Assembly (NCBI GenBank): GCA_034110565.1
Contig: JAWUYY010000025.1
Span: 1-64,000 of the forward strand
Source: Bermanella sp034110565
GTDB lineage: Bacteria > Pseudomonadota > Gammaproteobacteria > Pseudomonadales > Oceanobacteraceae
Length of the DNA stretch: 64,000 nt
Direction of reading: 5' to 3'
Position numbers and translations under genes: made by a program
The notes under the pieces: model-generated
What the model was told of the DNA's origin: nothing
Seen by the model: only the letters and a program-made list of their open reading frames with translations
Databases searched by the model: none
In this document: piece after piece, positions 1 to 8,940 of the stretch
How positions within the stretch are numbered: position 1 is the first letter of the stretch
Layout of the letters: each line of letters starts with the position of its first letter

Positions 1-1
1 A

Positions 2-78
<77 letters not shown>

Positions 79-82
79 AAAG

Positions 83-158
83 TGGCTCCTCGAACTGGAC
101 TCGAACCAGTGACCAATAGATTAACAGTCTACTGCTCTACCAACTGAGCTATCGAGGA
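83..158 (-). tRNA. tRNA-Asn (anticodon GTT)
   Basis: The minus-strand cloverleaf has acceptor stem TCCTCGA/TCGAGGA, D-arm AGCTCAGTTGGTAGAGC, anticodon loop CTGTTAA (anticodon GTT), T-arm GGTTCGAGTCC and encoded CCA at 83-85. It is the first gene of the tRNA-Asn/tRNA-Pro unit and sits about 33 bases downstream of the transcription start predicted from the promoter at 199-227. Confidence 0.97.
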
Positions 159-198
159 ACTACGGTGCAGTCTCGGCGTTGCCTTGACTGCGGGGCGT

Positions 199-227
199 AT
201 ATTATTGATGAAAGCTTTTTTGGTCAA
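199..227 (-). promoter_or_regulatory. sigma70 promoter of the tRNA-Asn/tRNA-Pro operon
   Basis: Read on the minus strand there is a -35 TTGACC (222-227), exactly 17 bases of spacer, and a -10 TAATAT (199-204). A GC-rich discriminator (ACGCCCCGC) follows. Such discriminators are typical of stringently controlled stable-RNA promoters, so growth-rate control by ppGpp is a reasonable inference. Confidence 0.85.
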
Positions 228-290
228 CCTTTTTTTTCATTTTTTTTAATGTAAATACAATGACTTACAAGGATGGGAGATGGATGAGGT

Positions 291-1499
291 CTAAATCATG
301 AAATCTTTGAGATTTATCTGGTAATCGTGTGGGTCTAGCACATGAGTGATGCGTTCTTGGTTGTCAGGCAGACTGAGATTTTTCATACGAACATGGCAAT
401 AAGCTTCAGTATTAAGGTCGTAAATGACTTTAACAAGCGGTTTAAGGCTATCTGGGTTCTCTTCAATAACGACGGCCGCGGTGTTGTTACTCAATTTGAC
501 GAATGATCCTACTGGATAAATACCAATGGCTTTAATAAAACTATGAACATAGTGCGTATCTAGATGAGGCCCACACCATTCCATCATTCGCTTTAACGCA
601 TTGGTGGGGATCATGCCTTTGTGGTAAACGCGGTCAGCAGTAATGGCATCATAAATGTCTACGACTGAGGCCATGCGTGCTTCTTCTGATATTTCATCGC
701 CTTTTAGCCCAAGAGGGTAGCCTTTTCCATTAATTCTTTCATGGTGCTGTCCTGCCACGTTAATGGATACCTGGGAAAAACGTGCATTACGTTGCAATAT
801 TTTTTGGCTATAACCCGCGTGGCGTTTCATTACCTCATATTCGTCTTCGGTTAGCTTATCGGGTTTATGTAATATGCTGTCAGGGATGAGGATTTTGCCA
901 ATATCATGAAGTAATGCACCGGTGACGCACTGGTGCAGATAAGTACGTTCTAAAGCTAGGTACTTACCAAGAATAGACATGAGAACGGCTACGTTGACGC
1001 TGTGTTCCATCAAATAGTTATCTTTTTTACGTATACGTGACAGGCAAGCTAGCGCATTTTGATTTCGAACGACCGAATCCATAAAATTGTCAGCCATATC
1101 CTCAAATGGTGAAATATCAACGGCCTGACCTGACTTGGCAGAGTTCATGGCTTCACTGACTAAGCTTAAAGCTTCGCTGTGCAATTTTGCGGCTTTTTCT
1201 AATTCTTTGCTTAATGGGCTGGAAACAATATCTTTTGCTATGGGTTGCTGCGTAATATCTTTGATTTTTGTATCTAGTTTTTTATCATTAGCTTCAATTG
1301 AAATGGCATTAGAGCTGTCTAGTCCCATGTCTGTATCTATGTATAGCTCTTTTATGCCCCGTTTAATGAGGGAGTCGATGATACTCTGATCCGGAATGCG
1401 GCCCTCGCGCTCGTGCTCATGCAAGCTCACTCCTTGTTGAGATATATTAGCCACATACATGCCTGGCTTTAGGTGTCGAGTTGCAATTTTTTTTAGCAT
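291..1499 (-). CDS. HD-GYP domain cyclic-di-GMP phosphodiesterase with DUF3391 N-terminus
   Basis: A 402-residue cytoplasmic protein. The first ~120 residues match the DUF3391 type that precedes many HD-GYP domains (start LKPGMYV-like). The HD-GYP domain follows from about residue 150: H198-D199 in LLHDIGK, the second-shell HHERINGKGYP at 252-262, and the GYP triplet intact. HD-GYP proteins with these residues hydrolyse c-di-GMP through a metal centre and usually lower biofilm formation and raise motility. No membrane or receiver domain is seen, so the input signal is unknown; DUF3391 may be the sensor. It is divergent from the prephenate dehydratase gene, with about 100 bases between starts. 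The motifs suggest an active enzyme rather than a degenerate binder. Confidence 0.9.
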   Translation of the reverse strand: MLKKIATRHLKPGMYVANISQQGVSLHEHEREGRIPDQSIIDSLIKRGIKELYIDTDMGLDSSNAISIEANDKKLDTKIKDITQQPIAKDIVSSPLSKELEKAAKLHSEALSLVSEAMNSAKSGQAVDISPFEDMADNFMDSVVRNQNALACLSRIRKKDNYLMEHSVNVAVLMSILGKYLALERTYLHQCVTGALLHDIGKILIPDSILHKPDKLTEDEYEVMKRHAGYSQKILQRNARFSQVSINVAGQHHERINGKGYPLGLKGDEISEEARMASVVDIYDAITADRVYHKGMIPTNALKRMMEWCGPHLDTHYVHSFIKAIGIYPVGSFVKLSNNTAAVVIEENPDSLKPLVKVIYDLNTEAYCHVRMKNLSLPDNQERITHVLDPHDYQINLKDFMI

Positions 1500-1597
1500 A
1501 CGTTTCCTAAGCAGATTTTATATCAGTATAGAGGAGCTGTTTCACATATCGAATTTTACCAAAGCTGTTAGTATCTAAATAAGTTATAAATGAAGGC

Positions 1598-2431
1598 ATG
1601 TTCATGCAAACAATAGCATTTCAAGGGCAGCTGGGTGCTTATAGTCACTTGGCATGTACTCATGTTAGGCCACAGGCGCAGCCGATTCCCTACGATAGTT
1701 TTGTGCAGGCTATAGCGGCAGTTGAACAAGGAGATGCTCATTGGGCTATGATTCCGCTAGAGAACTCCAGTGCAGGTCGTGTAGAGGAGATTTATCGGCA
1801 AATACCCAAGACCCACTTAAATATTGTGGCTGAACATTTTCAGCCTGTTTCTCATTGTTTGATGGCATTACCTAATGCCAAGCCAAGGTGGGTTATGTCC
1901 CATCCTCAGGCGTTAGCGCAATGCCACGATAAAATTATTAATCTAGGTCTAGAGCCTAGAGTTGAATTTGATACAGCAGGTGCCGCTAAATTGTTGTCTG
2001 AAAGCGGTGACTTAACGGGTAGTGTGGTGGCATCTGAGCTAGCAGCTAACTTATATGGTTTACAGGTTATAGCGCGACAGTTTGAAGACATTAGTGGTAA
2101 TACCACTCGGTTTATTGTGTTAATGAAAGATACGAGCATCCCTGTATACGATGAGCGTAAACCATATATAACCTCTATCTTGTTTACGGTACGCAATATT
2201 CCAGCTGCGCTCTATAAGGCCTTAGGTGGGTTTGCCACTAATGGCTTGAATTTAATAAAGATTGAAAGTTATTTGGATAATGCAACGTTAAAGAGTAGTC
2301 AGTTTCATATTGATATTGCACAGCATGTTGATACTCCGGCCATGCAGAATGCTATTGAAGAATTAAAGTTTTATGCGTCAGAGTATCGTTGGTTAGGCAC
2401 GTATGAATCCCATGAATTCAGGGTCAAGTAA
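1598..2431 (+). CDS. pheA: monofunctional prephenate dehydratase with ACT domain
   Basis: 277 residues. It converts prephenate to phenylpyruvate in phenylalanine biosynthesis. The periplasmic-binding-protein-like PDT domain (1-180) carries the family signature NTTRFIVL with the catalytic Thr-Arg-Phe at 170-172. A C-terminal ACT domain (about 190-270) has a GFATNGLNL stretch followed by ESYL in place of the ESRP phenylalanine-binding motif of E. coli PheA. There is no chorismate mutase domain. Gammaproteobacteria usually have the fused chorismate mutase-dehydratase, while stand-alone dehydratases with ESYM-like motifs are typical of alphaproteobacteria, so this may be a transferred or second copy. 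An alternative start ATG lies six bases downstream at 1604. The dgt gene follows on the same strand. Confidence 0.88.
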   Translation: MFMQTIAFQGQLGAYSHLACTHVRPQAQPIPYDSFVQAIAAVEQGDAHWAMIPLENSSAGRVEEIYRQIPKTHLNIVAEHFQPVSHCLMALPNAKPRWVMSHPQALAQCHDKIINLGLEPRVEFDTAGAAKLLSESGDLTGSVVASELAANLYGLQVIARQFEDISGNTTRFIVLMKDTSIPVYDERKPYITSILFTVRNIPAALYKALGGFATNGLNLIKIESYLDNATLKSSQFHIDIAQHVDTPAMQNAIEELKFYASEYRWLGTYESHEFRVK

Positions 2432-2478
2432 ATATACTTTACGATCATTTAAAATGTACTAAATAATTGGGGTAAGCA

Positions 2479-3798
2479 GTGGATTGGAATAGTCTGTTAA
2501 ATGCAAAGCGTTTCGGCGAGTCGCAAGAGTCGAAGCCGAGTGAGTCACGTACACCGTTTCACAAAGACCAAGATCGCGTTATTTTCTCCAGTAGTTTTCG
2601 TCGCTTGGAGCGTAAAACCCAGGTGCACCCATTAAGTGATAATGATCACATACACAGCCGTTTAACCCATAGTTTAGAGGTTAGTTGTGTGGGGCGTAGC
2701 TTAGGGGCACAAGTAGGTGAAATGCTTGAGGGCAGTTTGCCTAGGCATATTTCCCCCGCGGATTTAGGCGCCATCGTTCAGGCCGCGTGTCTAGCACATG
2801 ACATTGGAAATCCTCCTTTTGGTCACACAGGAGAGGACGCTATTCGTCATTGGTTTCGTGACAGTAAAAATGCTGCTTTTTTATCGGGTTTAAGTCCTGA
2901 GCAAGTGAAGGATTTTCAAATTTTTGAAGGCAATGCCCAAGGTTTACGAATTTTAACGCAGTTGGAGTATCACCGGTTTGATGGTGGTATGCGACTCACT
3001 TATGCAACCCTTGGCAGCTTCTTGAAGTACCCATGGCACAGCGGTTATGAAGACCCATTAAAAGGGGAGAAGTTTGGTGTTTATCAGTCAGAGCTAGGCT
3101 TTCTAAATGAAATTGCGCAAGAAGTGGGCTTAATAAAAATTGCGGAAAACCGTTATTGTCGCCATCCTTTGGTTTACTTGATGGAGGCTGCTGATGATAT
3201 CTGCTATGCCATTATTGACCTAGAAGATGGGGTTGAAATGAACCTGCTGCAATATTCAGAAGTTGAAACATTGCTGTTGAATCTCATTGGTGAAGACGTG
3301 CCGTCGTCTTATTTCAAAACTAACTCATCTGACCCCGCTCGTAGGCGATTAGCTATCTTACGCGGTAAAGCCATTGAAATAATGGTCAATGCAGTGGCTC
3401 AGGCATTTGTTGAACAAGAACAGGCCTTGCTTGATGGGCAGTTAAAGGGTGATTTAATTGCACTAGCGGACCCTAAGGTTGCAACTTGTATTTCCCACGC
3501 CAAAAGCTTAGCTCGTGACAAAATATTCAAAGACCCTAAAAAGGCTCTCATAGAGATTGGCGCTTACACAACCCTTGGTAGCTTATTAGAAGCATTCTTA
3601 ACGGCAGTCGACGAAGTGCTTGCAGGGAAGGAAGTAAGTTATAAGTCACAGCGCATTTTAGACTTAATTGGTCGACACGCTCCGCAAGCTGGCTGGGATA
3701 AGTATCGTTCCTATTTGCGAGTAGTGGATTATATTGCAGGAATGACCGATGGATATGCCGTGGAACTGGCACAGGCTATTCGTGGTCTGAGGCATTAG
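2479..3798 (+). CDS. dgt: deoxyguanosinetriphosphate triphosphohydrolase-like protein
   Basis: 439 residues starting at GTG 2479. An HD-superfamily dNTPase: it removes tripolyphosphate from dNTPs and so affects dNTP pools. Metal-binding residues are visible as H64 in RLTHSLEV and H107-D108 in AHDIGNPPFGH, and the FSSSFRRLERKTQVHP stretch near residue 36 is a conserved landmark of the Dgt family. The length fits the short bacterial class rather than the 505-residue E. coli Dgt, so the substrate range could be broader than dGTP. It sits between pheA and lepB on the plus strand, with 47 bases to pheA and 93 to lepB. No terminator is seen on either side. Confidence 0.9.
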   Translation: MDWNSLLNAKRFGESQESKPSESRTPFHKDQDRVIFSSSFRRLERKTQVHPLSDNDHIHSRLTHSLEVSCVGRSLGAQVGEMLEGSLPRHISPADLGAIVQAACLAHDIGNPPFGHTGEDAIRHWFRDSKNAAFLSGLSPEQVKDFQIFEGNAQGLRILTQLEYHRFDGGMRLTYATLGSFLKYPWHSGYEDPLKGEKFGVYQSELGFLNEIAQEVGLIKIAENRYCRHPLVYLMEAADDICYAIIDLEDGVEMNLLQYSEVETLLLNLIGEDVPSSYFKTNSSDPARRRLAILRGKAIEIMVNAVAQAFVEQEQALLDGQLKGDLIALADPKVATCISHAKSLARDKIFKDPKKALIEIGAYTTLGSLLEAFLTAVDEVLAGKEVSYKSQRILDLIGRHAPQAGWDKYRSYLRVVDYIAGMTDGYAVELAQAIRGLRH

Positions 3799-3891
3799 CC
3801 TGTGAGTCGTGATTTATGGGTGAGATTCTGAGCGAAATTGGTAGAATGGCTCGAATTTTTAGTACATACCTAATATAACAATGAGAGTGTC

Positions 3892-4683
3892 ATGGATATT
3901 GATTTTCCTTTAGTGTTAGTAATGGCCACATTTGTCACTGGTTTGGTGGCGTTGGCAGATAAATTGTATTTCTCTAAAAAACGCTTTGCATTAGCCCAAG
4001 AGATTGAACAGCAAGGGGGAACGACAGAACAGTTAGATGTCGTACAAAAAGAGCCCTGGGTAATTGAGAACAGCAAAGGCTTCTTCCCTGTGTTGGCTCT
4101 TGTGTTGGTTCTAAGGTCGTTCTTGGTTGAGCCTTTTCAAATACCGTCAGGTTCAATGGAGCCGACCTTAATTAAGGGAGACTTCATTCTAGTGAACAAG
4201 TTCTCTTATGGCTTTCGTTTGCCAGTGATCGGGACCAAGGTCATTGAAGTAGGAGATCCGCAACGAGGTGATGTTATGGTGTTTATCCCACCTCATGACC
4301 CAAGATACTTCATAAAGCGTGTTATCGGCTTGCCTGGTGACCAAATCCGCTATTCCAATAAGCATTTGTATATTAATGGAGAGGAAGTGCCTCGTGAATT
4401 AGTTGGGTCGTTTCCTTATAACGCACCGCGTATCAACACGTTTCAAGAACGAGATTACCCAATTCAGCAATATGTAGGTATCCCTAGTCGTGGTGACGGA
4501 GAGTGGGTCGTGCCAGAGGGGCATTACTTCATGATGGGAGACAACCGAGATAACTCCGGAGATAGCCGCTTTTGGGGGTTTGTACCAGATGAGAATATTG
4601 TAGGTAAGGCGTTTGCGGTGTGGATGCACTGGGAAGACTGGAGCAATATTCCTAGTTTCTCTCGTAATAAGATTATCCACTAA
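3892..4683 (+). CDS. lepB: signal peptidase I (leader peptidase)
   Basis: 263 residues, with an inner-membrane anchor and the active site facing the periplasm. Two hydrophobic segments (about 5-24 and 64-79) bracket a short cytoplasmic loop, as in E. coli LepB. The catalytic serine is S88 in PSGSMEPTL and the general-base lysine is K142 in FIKRVIGLPGD. The box GDNRDNSGDSRFWG is intact near residue 215. The protein removes signal peptides from most Sec and Tat exports, including the many secreted proteins in this window. The usual neighbours lepA and rnc are absent here, so the gene has been separated from its common operon. A strong 14-base inverted repeat follows the stop codon. Confidence 0.96.
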   Translation: MDIDFPLVLVMATFVTGLVALADKLYFSKKRFALAQEIEQQGGTTEQLDVVQKEPWVIENSKGFFPVLALVLVLRSFLVEPFQIPSGSMEPTLIKGDFILVNKFSYGFRLPVIGTKVIEVGDPQRGDVMVFIPPHDPRYFIKRVIGLPGDQIRYSNKHLYINGEEVPRELVGSFPYNAPRINTFQERDYPIQQYVGIPSRGDGEWVVPEGHYFMMGDNRDNSGDSRFWGFVPDENIVGKAFAVWMHWEDWSNIPSFSRNKIIH

Positions 4684-4693
4684 TCATTGGCTA

Positions 4694-4729
4694 CACTTAT
4701 AAGATCTGAGGTTGGAGATCTTATAAGTG
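4694..4729 (+). terminator. perfect 14-bp inverted repeat after lepB
   Basis: The arms CACTTATAAGATCT (4694-4707) and AGATCTTATAAGTG (4716-4729) are fully complementary, with an eight-base loop. The hairpin starts 11 bases after the lepB stop. No run of T follows on the plus strand, and none on the minus strand, so it is not a standard intrinsic terminator. It may protect the 3' end or terminate by another route. Confidence 0.45.
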
Positions 4730-4917
4730 AAAGCAAAAAAAGTTTGCCGGCGCTGTATAATGGCCCGTTGGGTAACATTTTATTGTGTGTGCATTGGTGC
4801 ATTAGTCATATTTGCCCTTAATCGAATAATACTGCTTTAAATCTGACTAAATAGACTAGTATTTTCAGTTTTGAACAGTAGAATAGCGCCAAACCTTGAA
4901 GTTGGCTTGGCGTGGTT

Positions 4918-5298
4918 ATGTATTGGTACCGAAAACTTTTGGCATCTTGTTCCTTAGTTATTACTCCCCCAATAAAACGCAGTTCTTTAGAGCAAAAGAA
5001 AGTCGATAGGCAGGCTTGTGGCTTAACCCTATATGATTGCCAGCAAAGACCGTTTAACAACAAAATTCAGCGTCATCTTAAGCACCTAAACGTGGCCGTC
5101 ACGGTCAAAAATCTTAATCGCTGTCACACTTTCCAGAAAGAACTACTATCCGGTGGCGGACGAGCACAGGTGCCATGTTTACGCATCGAAGGTTCTACAG
5201 GCAGTCGCTGGCTATACGAATCAGAAGATATTATTCGGTATTTAGACCGAAAATTTGCTCCTAAATCTCATTCTAAGCGATTAGAGCGAGCGCATTAA
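4918..5298 (+). CDS. glutaredoxin/GST N-terminal-like protein lacking the active-site cysteines
   Basis: 126 residues from ATG 4918 (an in-frame GTG lies at 4912). The N-terminus is hydrophobic and basic. From about residue 36 the protein has a thioredoxin-fold pattern: beta strand LTLYD, the site where CPxC normally stands reads RPFN, the cis-proline motif VPCL near residue 80, and a C-terminal YESEDIIRYLDRKF helix. I recall related marine gammaproteobacterial proteins carrying CPFC at this position; if so, both catalytic cysteines are lost here. Redox activity is therefore doubtful and a structural or binding role is more likely. A hairpin-forming GCGCCAA...TTGGCG sits just before the start and no clear ribosome binding site is visible. 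Confidence 0.65.
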   Translation: MYWYRKLLASCSLVITPPIKRSSLEQKKVDRQACGLTLYDCQQRPFNNKIQRHLKHLNVAVTVKNLNRCHTFQKELLSGGGRAQVPCLRIEGSTGSRWLYESEDIIRYLDRKFAPKSHSKRLERAH

Positions 5299-5367
5299 TT
5301 AAGTATTAGGCATAATGCTCTACTAGTATTGAATGTAGGCACTAAGGTAGGAGTTGTAAGTTAGAGC

Positions 5368-6276
5368 ATGGGACGCTCAGTCGGTTACCCTTTCAGAATC
5401 ATCGTAATCTGCATTACTTTGTTTTTTTCCCTTTCTTCATGGGGAAACAAGGTGGGCTTACTCGTGGATGCTCCAAGTGCACAAATCACAGCCTTTGAAA
5501 AACAACTCAATACCTTATTACCTACCTATAGTATTCAACAGATCACCTCTACCCAGCTTAATACCTTTGATACAACCTCTGTCGATAAGTGGATTACCTT
5601 AGGGCCTAATGCGTTAAGCCAGTTAATGGCACGATTACAGGCAAAAAAAGTGCCTGTACTTGCCTTGTTTTTGCCTGAAACGGCCCGTTTGAAGCTCAGC
5701 GCTCAATACCAACAAGGTTTTACGACATTAGAAAATGCCCCTGACATGGCAAAGCAACTGGCCTTGATTCACGCCTTGGTACCACAAGCGAGACAAGTGG
5801 GTGTGTTCCACTCCAGTCAGTATAAAGCCAATCATAATGAGCTGGATGAACTGGCAAAAAAATATGGGCTTAAATTACATTGGTCTGAGCTCAAAGACCC
5901 ACTTGACTGGGATCGTCATGCATTGAAAGTACTGGGCGATGTGGATCTGGTGCTAGGGGTAAATGATGATGCTTTATACAATACCACCACGATCCGCAGT
6001 ATATTGATGCGGCTGTATCGTTCGGGTAAAGCTTTGATCGGTCCAGACAAAGGCTATGTTCGAGCAGGGGCTGTTGCCAGTACGTATGCTGGTATTGAAG
6101 AGACCTTGTTAGCGGCAGCGGATTGGATTCGCGGTGAGCTGCCCGAAAAAACGATTTTAGAAAATCCTTATTTTAATATCAGTGTAAATGCACAAGTGGC
6201 ACGTTCACTAAACATTGTGGTGGATGATGCTCTCTCTTTGGTTAAGCAAGTGAAGGAGAGTACTGATGAAAGGTAA
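5368..6276 (+). CDS. ABC-type periplasmic substrate-binding protein (ABC_sub_bind family)
   Basis: 302 residues with an N-terminal signal segment (hydrophobic residues about 9-24, then SWGNK). The body, with KVGLLVDAPS at the start of the first lobe, a LGVNDDALYNTTT hinge-side motif and DKGYVRAGAVASTYAGIEE near residue 230, fits the PF04392 binding-protein family. No permease or ATPase gene is near. Instead its last 11 bases overlap the start of a hybrid histidine kinase, so the likely role is ligand capture for signalling rather than transport. The ligand cannot be told from sequence. GGTAGGAG lies 14 bases before the start, a rather long ribosome-binding spacing. Confidence 0.8.
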   Translation: MGRSVGYPFRIIVICITLFFSLSSWGNKVGLLVDAPSAQITAFEKQLNTLLPTYSIQQITSTQLNTFDTTSVDKWITLGPNALSQLMARLQAKKVPVLALFLPETARLKLSAQYQQGFTTLENAPDMAKQLALIHALVPQARQVGVFHSSQYKANHNELDELAKKYGLKLHWSELKDPLDWDRHALKVLGDVDLVLGVNDDALYNTTTIRSILMRLYRSGKALIGPDKGYVRAGAVASTYAGIEETLLAAADWIRGELPEKTILENPYFNISVNAQVARSLNIVVDDALSLVKQVKESTDER

Positions 6277-8170
6277 GGGCTGGAGCCTATATACCCAAAC
6301 ACTCCTTCTTGGTTTGGGGCCAGCGTTGATCTTATCTGTGGTCTTAAGTGGCTACTTTATCAATGTGCGCATCCAAGATGTTAAACATGAGCTGGATAAT
6401 AAAGGCCAGTTGATTGCGGTGCAGCTGGCGTCTACAGCAGATTATTTTGTGCTAACCGGAAACCCCTCCATTATTTCTCCGCTTACTCGCGTATTGCTTG
6501 AAGATAAAGATGTTGAATTTATTGAAATTGAAGATATAGCTGGTGGCTTGCTCTTTAGTCAAAGCGATATGAAATTTAGCCAAAATCCGTCAGAGAGTGC
6601 CAAAGGCTTGCTGAGGTGGTATCAGGCTGACATCATTCAATATGATGTATTAGCAGATGATGACGATTGGTTTACTAAGCAAAAACAAGAAAAGATATTA
6701 GGACAAGTCAGGGTTGGGCTATCCACAAACTTTGTGGAACATCGTCAAAACGAAATTATTTTAAATGCATTTATAATAGCCAGTGTGGCCATGGGAATCT
6801 GTGGGCTCATTGCTTGGTTAAGTGGCGCACGCTTAGTCACACCTATCTCTCGGCTCTCGGCTATTGTGGAACGAATGGCACAAGGGGATTACAGTGCCCG
6901 TACGGCTGAGACTGCAAATGGTGAAGTGAAACAGCTACAAGAAGGTGTGAATACCCTTGCAAAAGAACTGCAAAAATCAGAAGAAGTACAGCAACATTAT
7001 GTTGACAGTTTAATTAAAGAACGAGAAGCATCCGAACAAGCCAATAAAGCGAAAAGTGAATTCTTAGCCGTTATGACTCATGAACTGAGAACACCTATGA
7101 ATGGTGTATTGGGCATGCTGCAATTAATGCAATCAACGGTATTGTCGAAAGAGCAAGAAGAGTATGTAGAAATAGCCTTATCTTCTGGCGACCATTTGTT
7201 AGGTTTAATTAATGATATTTTAGATTTCTCTAAAATCGAACAAGGCAACATTGAACTTGATCAGAAATTTTTTGATTTACACCATAGTTTACGCAGAATT
7301 GTTGACAGCTTTAAAGTCACGGTTGCCAACAAAGATTTGAAGTTTAAAGTGGATATTTCAGCCATAGAAAACATAAGAGTGAAAGCGGATGAAACTCGCT
7401 TGCACCAGATTTTAGTTAATTTATTGGGCAATGCTGTTAAGTTTACTAAAAAAGGCTATGTGGGTTTAAGCATTGGCGATGTAGAGCGCATAAATGATCG
7501 CATTAAGTTAAGTATTATTGTGAGTGATTCTGGCAAGGGTATTAGTGAAGATAATATTGAGCGGATATTTGATGCGTTTCAACAAGAAGACGCATCAATA
7601 TCTCGTCAGTATGGTGGGACAGGATTAGGGCTTGCGATCTCTAAACAATTAGTTGAAAAGATGAATGGCGAATTAATAGTACAAAGCGCAACTGAGCAAG
7701 GTTCACGTTTTATTTGTCAATTCACTTGGGACTTGGCAAAAACAAAAGCAGATAACTACATTCATGTTGAAGAAGAGTTAGCAGCGGAAACATTTTTATC
7801 GCGAGTATTATTGGTAGAAGATAATGCAGTAAATCAGAAAGTAGCTTTGAAAATGTTAAAGGATTTTGGTCTGTACTGTGATCTAGCCGAAGATGGTTTA
7901 CAAGCGGTGCACTTTGCTCGACAAAATCAGTACGACCTTATTTTGATGGATTTACAAATGCCTAACATGGATGGTTATCAAGCAACAAAAGTGCTGCGCG
8001 AAGAAGAAGGGTTGAATAAGCTCACACCTATCGTTGCGTTAACGGCCAATGCACTTTATGACGTGAAGAATCAATGCCTGCAAGCAGGCATGAATGATTT
8101 CTTAGCTAAGCCATATAAGAAAGCGTTATTGCAGCAGTTGCTTACTCGCTGGCTAAAAGTAAAAGTATAA
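6266..8170 (+). CDS. hybrid sensor histidine kinase (HAMP-HisKA-HATPase-REC)
   Basis: 634 residues in the inner membrane. Order: TM1 (about 11-31), periplasmic sensor region (32-165), TM2 (about 166-187), HAMP (188-240), a short coiled coil, HisKA with phospho-accepting H272 in MTHELRTPMNG, HATPase with N385/N389, DSGKGIS and GTGLGLAISK, and a receiver domain (513-632) with D562 in LMDLQMPNMDG and K615. There is no Hpt domain, so phosphate probably moves from D562 to a separate Hpt protein that is not in this window. The start overlaps the upstream binding protein gene, which implies translational coupling and a shared signalling task. Architecture resembles BarA/RetS-like kinases without their extra domains. 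It converges with the nitroreductase gene, one base apart. Confidence 0.93.
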   Translation: MKGKGWSLYTQTLLLGLGPALILSVVLSGYFINVRIQDVKHELDNKGQLIAVQLASTADYFVLTGNPSIISPLTRVLLEDKDVEFIEIEDIAGGLLFSQSDMKFSQNPSESAKGLLRWYQADIIQYDVLADDDDWFTKQKQEKILGQVRVGLSTNFVEHRQNEIILNAFIIASVAMGICGLIAWLSGARLVTPISRLSAIVERMAQGDYSARTAETANGEVKQLQEGVNTLAKELQKSEEVQQHYVDSLIKEREASEQANKAKSEFLAVMTHELRTPMNGVLGMLQLMQSTVLSKEQEEYVEIALSSGDHLLGLINDILDFSKIEQGNIELDQKFFDLHHSLRRIVDSFKVTVANKDLKFKVDISAIENIRVKADETRLHQILVNLLGNAVKFTKKGYVGLSIGDVERINDRIKLSIIVSDSGKGISEDNIERIFDAFQQEDASISRQYGGTGLGLAISKQLVEKMNGELIVQSATEQGSRFICQFTWDLAKTKADNYIHVEEELAAETFLSRVLLVEDNAVNQKVALKMLKDFGLYCDLAEDGLQAVHFARQNQYDLILMDLQMPNMDGYQATKVLREEEGLNKLTPIVALTANALYDVKNQCLQAGMNDFLAKPYKKALLQQLLTRWLKVKV

Positions 8171-8171
8171 A

Positions 8172-8852
8172 TTAGCGTTTGTGTGTTACCACCTGCGTGA
8201 CGGGTGCTCTTGACGTTCTTGTCTTGTTGGCATCTACGGTTTCATCTTCATAGCCAAAGCTTATTCCAAATAGAATGCCCATATCGTCATCCACCTTAAA
8301 GAACTCACGTACAATGTCTGGGTAATAGGCTGTACTGGCTTGAGCGCAACTGCCGATACCATTGGCGGTCATGAGTAGCATCAAGGTTTGAGCATACATA
8401 CCCACATCCACGGCAATGGCCGGACTAAAGTCTTTTCTCATAGTAATGAACAGCACATGGGGTGCATCAAAAAATTCATAATTGCGAGCAGTGGCTTTCA
8501 TTCGTGCGATTTTATCGTCTCGGGCTATATCCATTGCGCCATACAAGGCTTGTGCGCATTCAACCTGTCTTGTGCGCATGTCACCTTGAAACTTAGGTAA
8601 ACCAGAAAAATCAGGATTCATGTTTTGCCCATGCATAAAGGCATAGTGCATTTTACCCTTTAATGTTTGGCATGCTTCTCCTGTTGCCAACAGTACTTCC
8701 CAAGGTTGGACATTGCAGTTAGAAGGGCTCAGCTGTGCGGTTTGTAAAATATGATCAATAACACCTTGAGGAACAGGAGTCGGTTTGAAGCCCCGCACAG
8801 AGCGGCGCAGGCGGATGGCATCTTCTAATGTCATGGATGAATTGGTTTTCAT
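8172..8852 (-). CDS. nitroreductase family protein
   Basis: 226 residues. An FMN-dependent NAD(P)H oxidoreductase fold: the N-terminal RLRRSVRGFKP binds the FMN phosphate, LSPSNCNVQPWEV is the usual flavin-contact loop, and GIGSCAQAS near residue 167 is the second conserved loop. Family members reduce nitroaromatics, quinones or related substrates; the natural substrate is not evident. It is the last gene of a minus-strand run but has its own 88-base upstream gap. The stop codon lies one base from the histidine kinase stop. Confidence 0.88.
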   Translation of the reverse strand: MKTNSSMTLEDAIRLRRSVRGFKPTPVPQGVIDHILQTAQLSPSNCNVQPWEVLLATGEACQTLKGKMHYAFMHGQNMNPDFSGLPKFQGDMRTRQVECAQALYGAMDIARDDKIARMKATARNYEFFDAPHVLFITMRKDFSPAIAVDVGMYAQTLMLLMTANGIGSCAQASTAYYPDIVREFFKVDDDMGILFGISFGYEDETVDANKTRTSRAPVTQVVTHKR

Positions 8853-8940
8853 GGTGTTCCCACGTATTTGTTATTGTAGGCCTACCATAGCAATGAAATA
8901 AAACAGGGTTCAATGGCTAAAATTGACAGTAAAGCATGTT

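Noticed and set aside
1135..1389. 84-residue plus-strand frame opposite the HD-GYP gene
   Set aside because: It lies fully antisense to conserved HD-GYP/DUF3391 coding sequence, with no ribosome binding site.
4754..4761. Possible promoter -10 TATAAT at 4756-4761
   Set aside because: No acceptable -35 is found at 16-19 bases upstream, so I did not list it as a promoter.
4818..5063. 81-residue minus-strand frame near 4.9 kb
   Set aside because: It is antisense to the glutaredoxin-like gene, which has clear fold features in its own frame.
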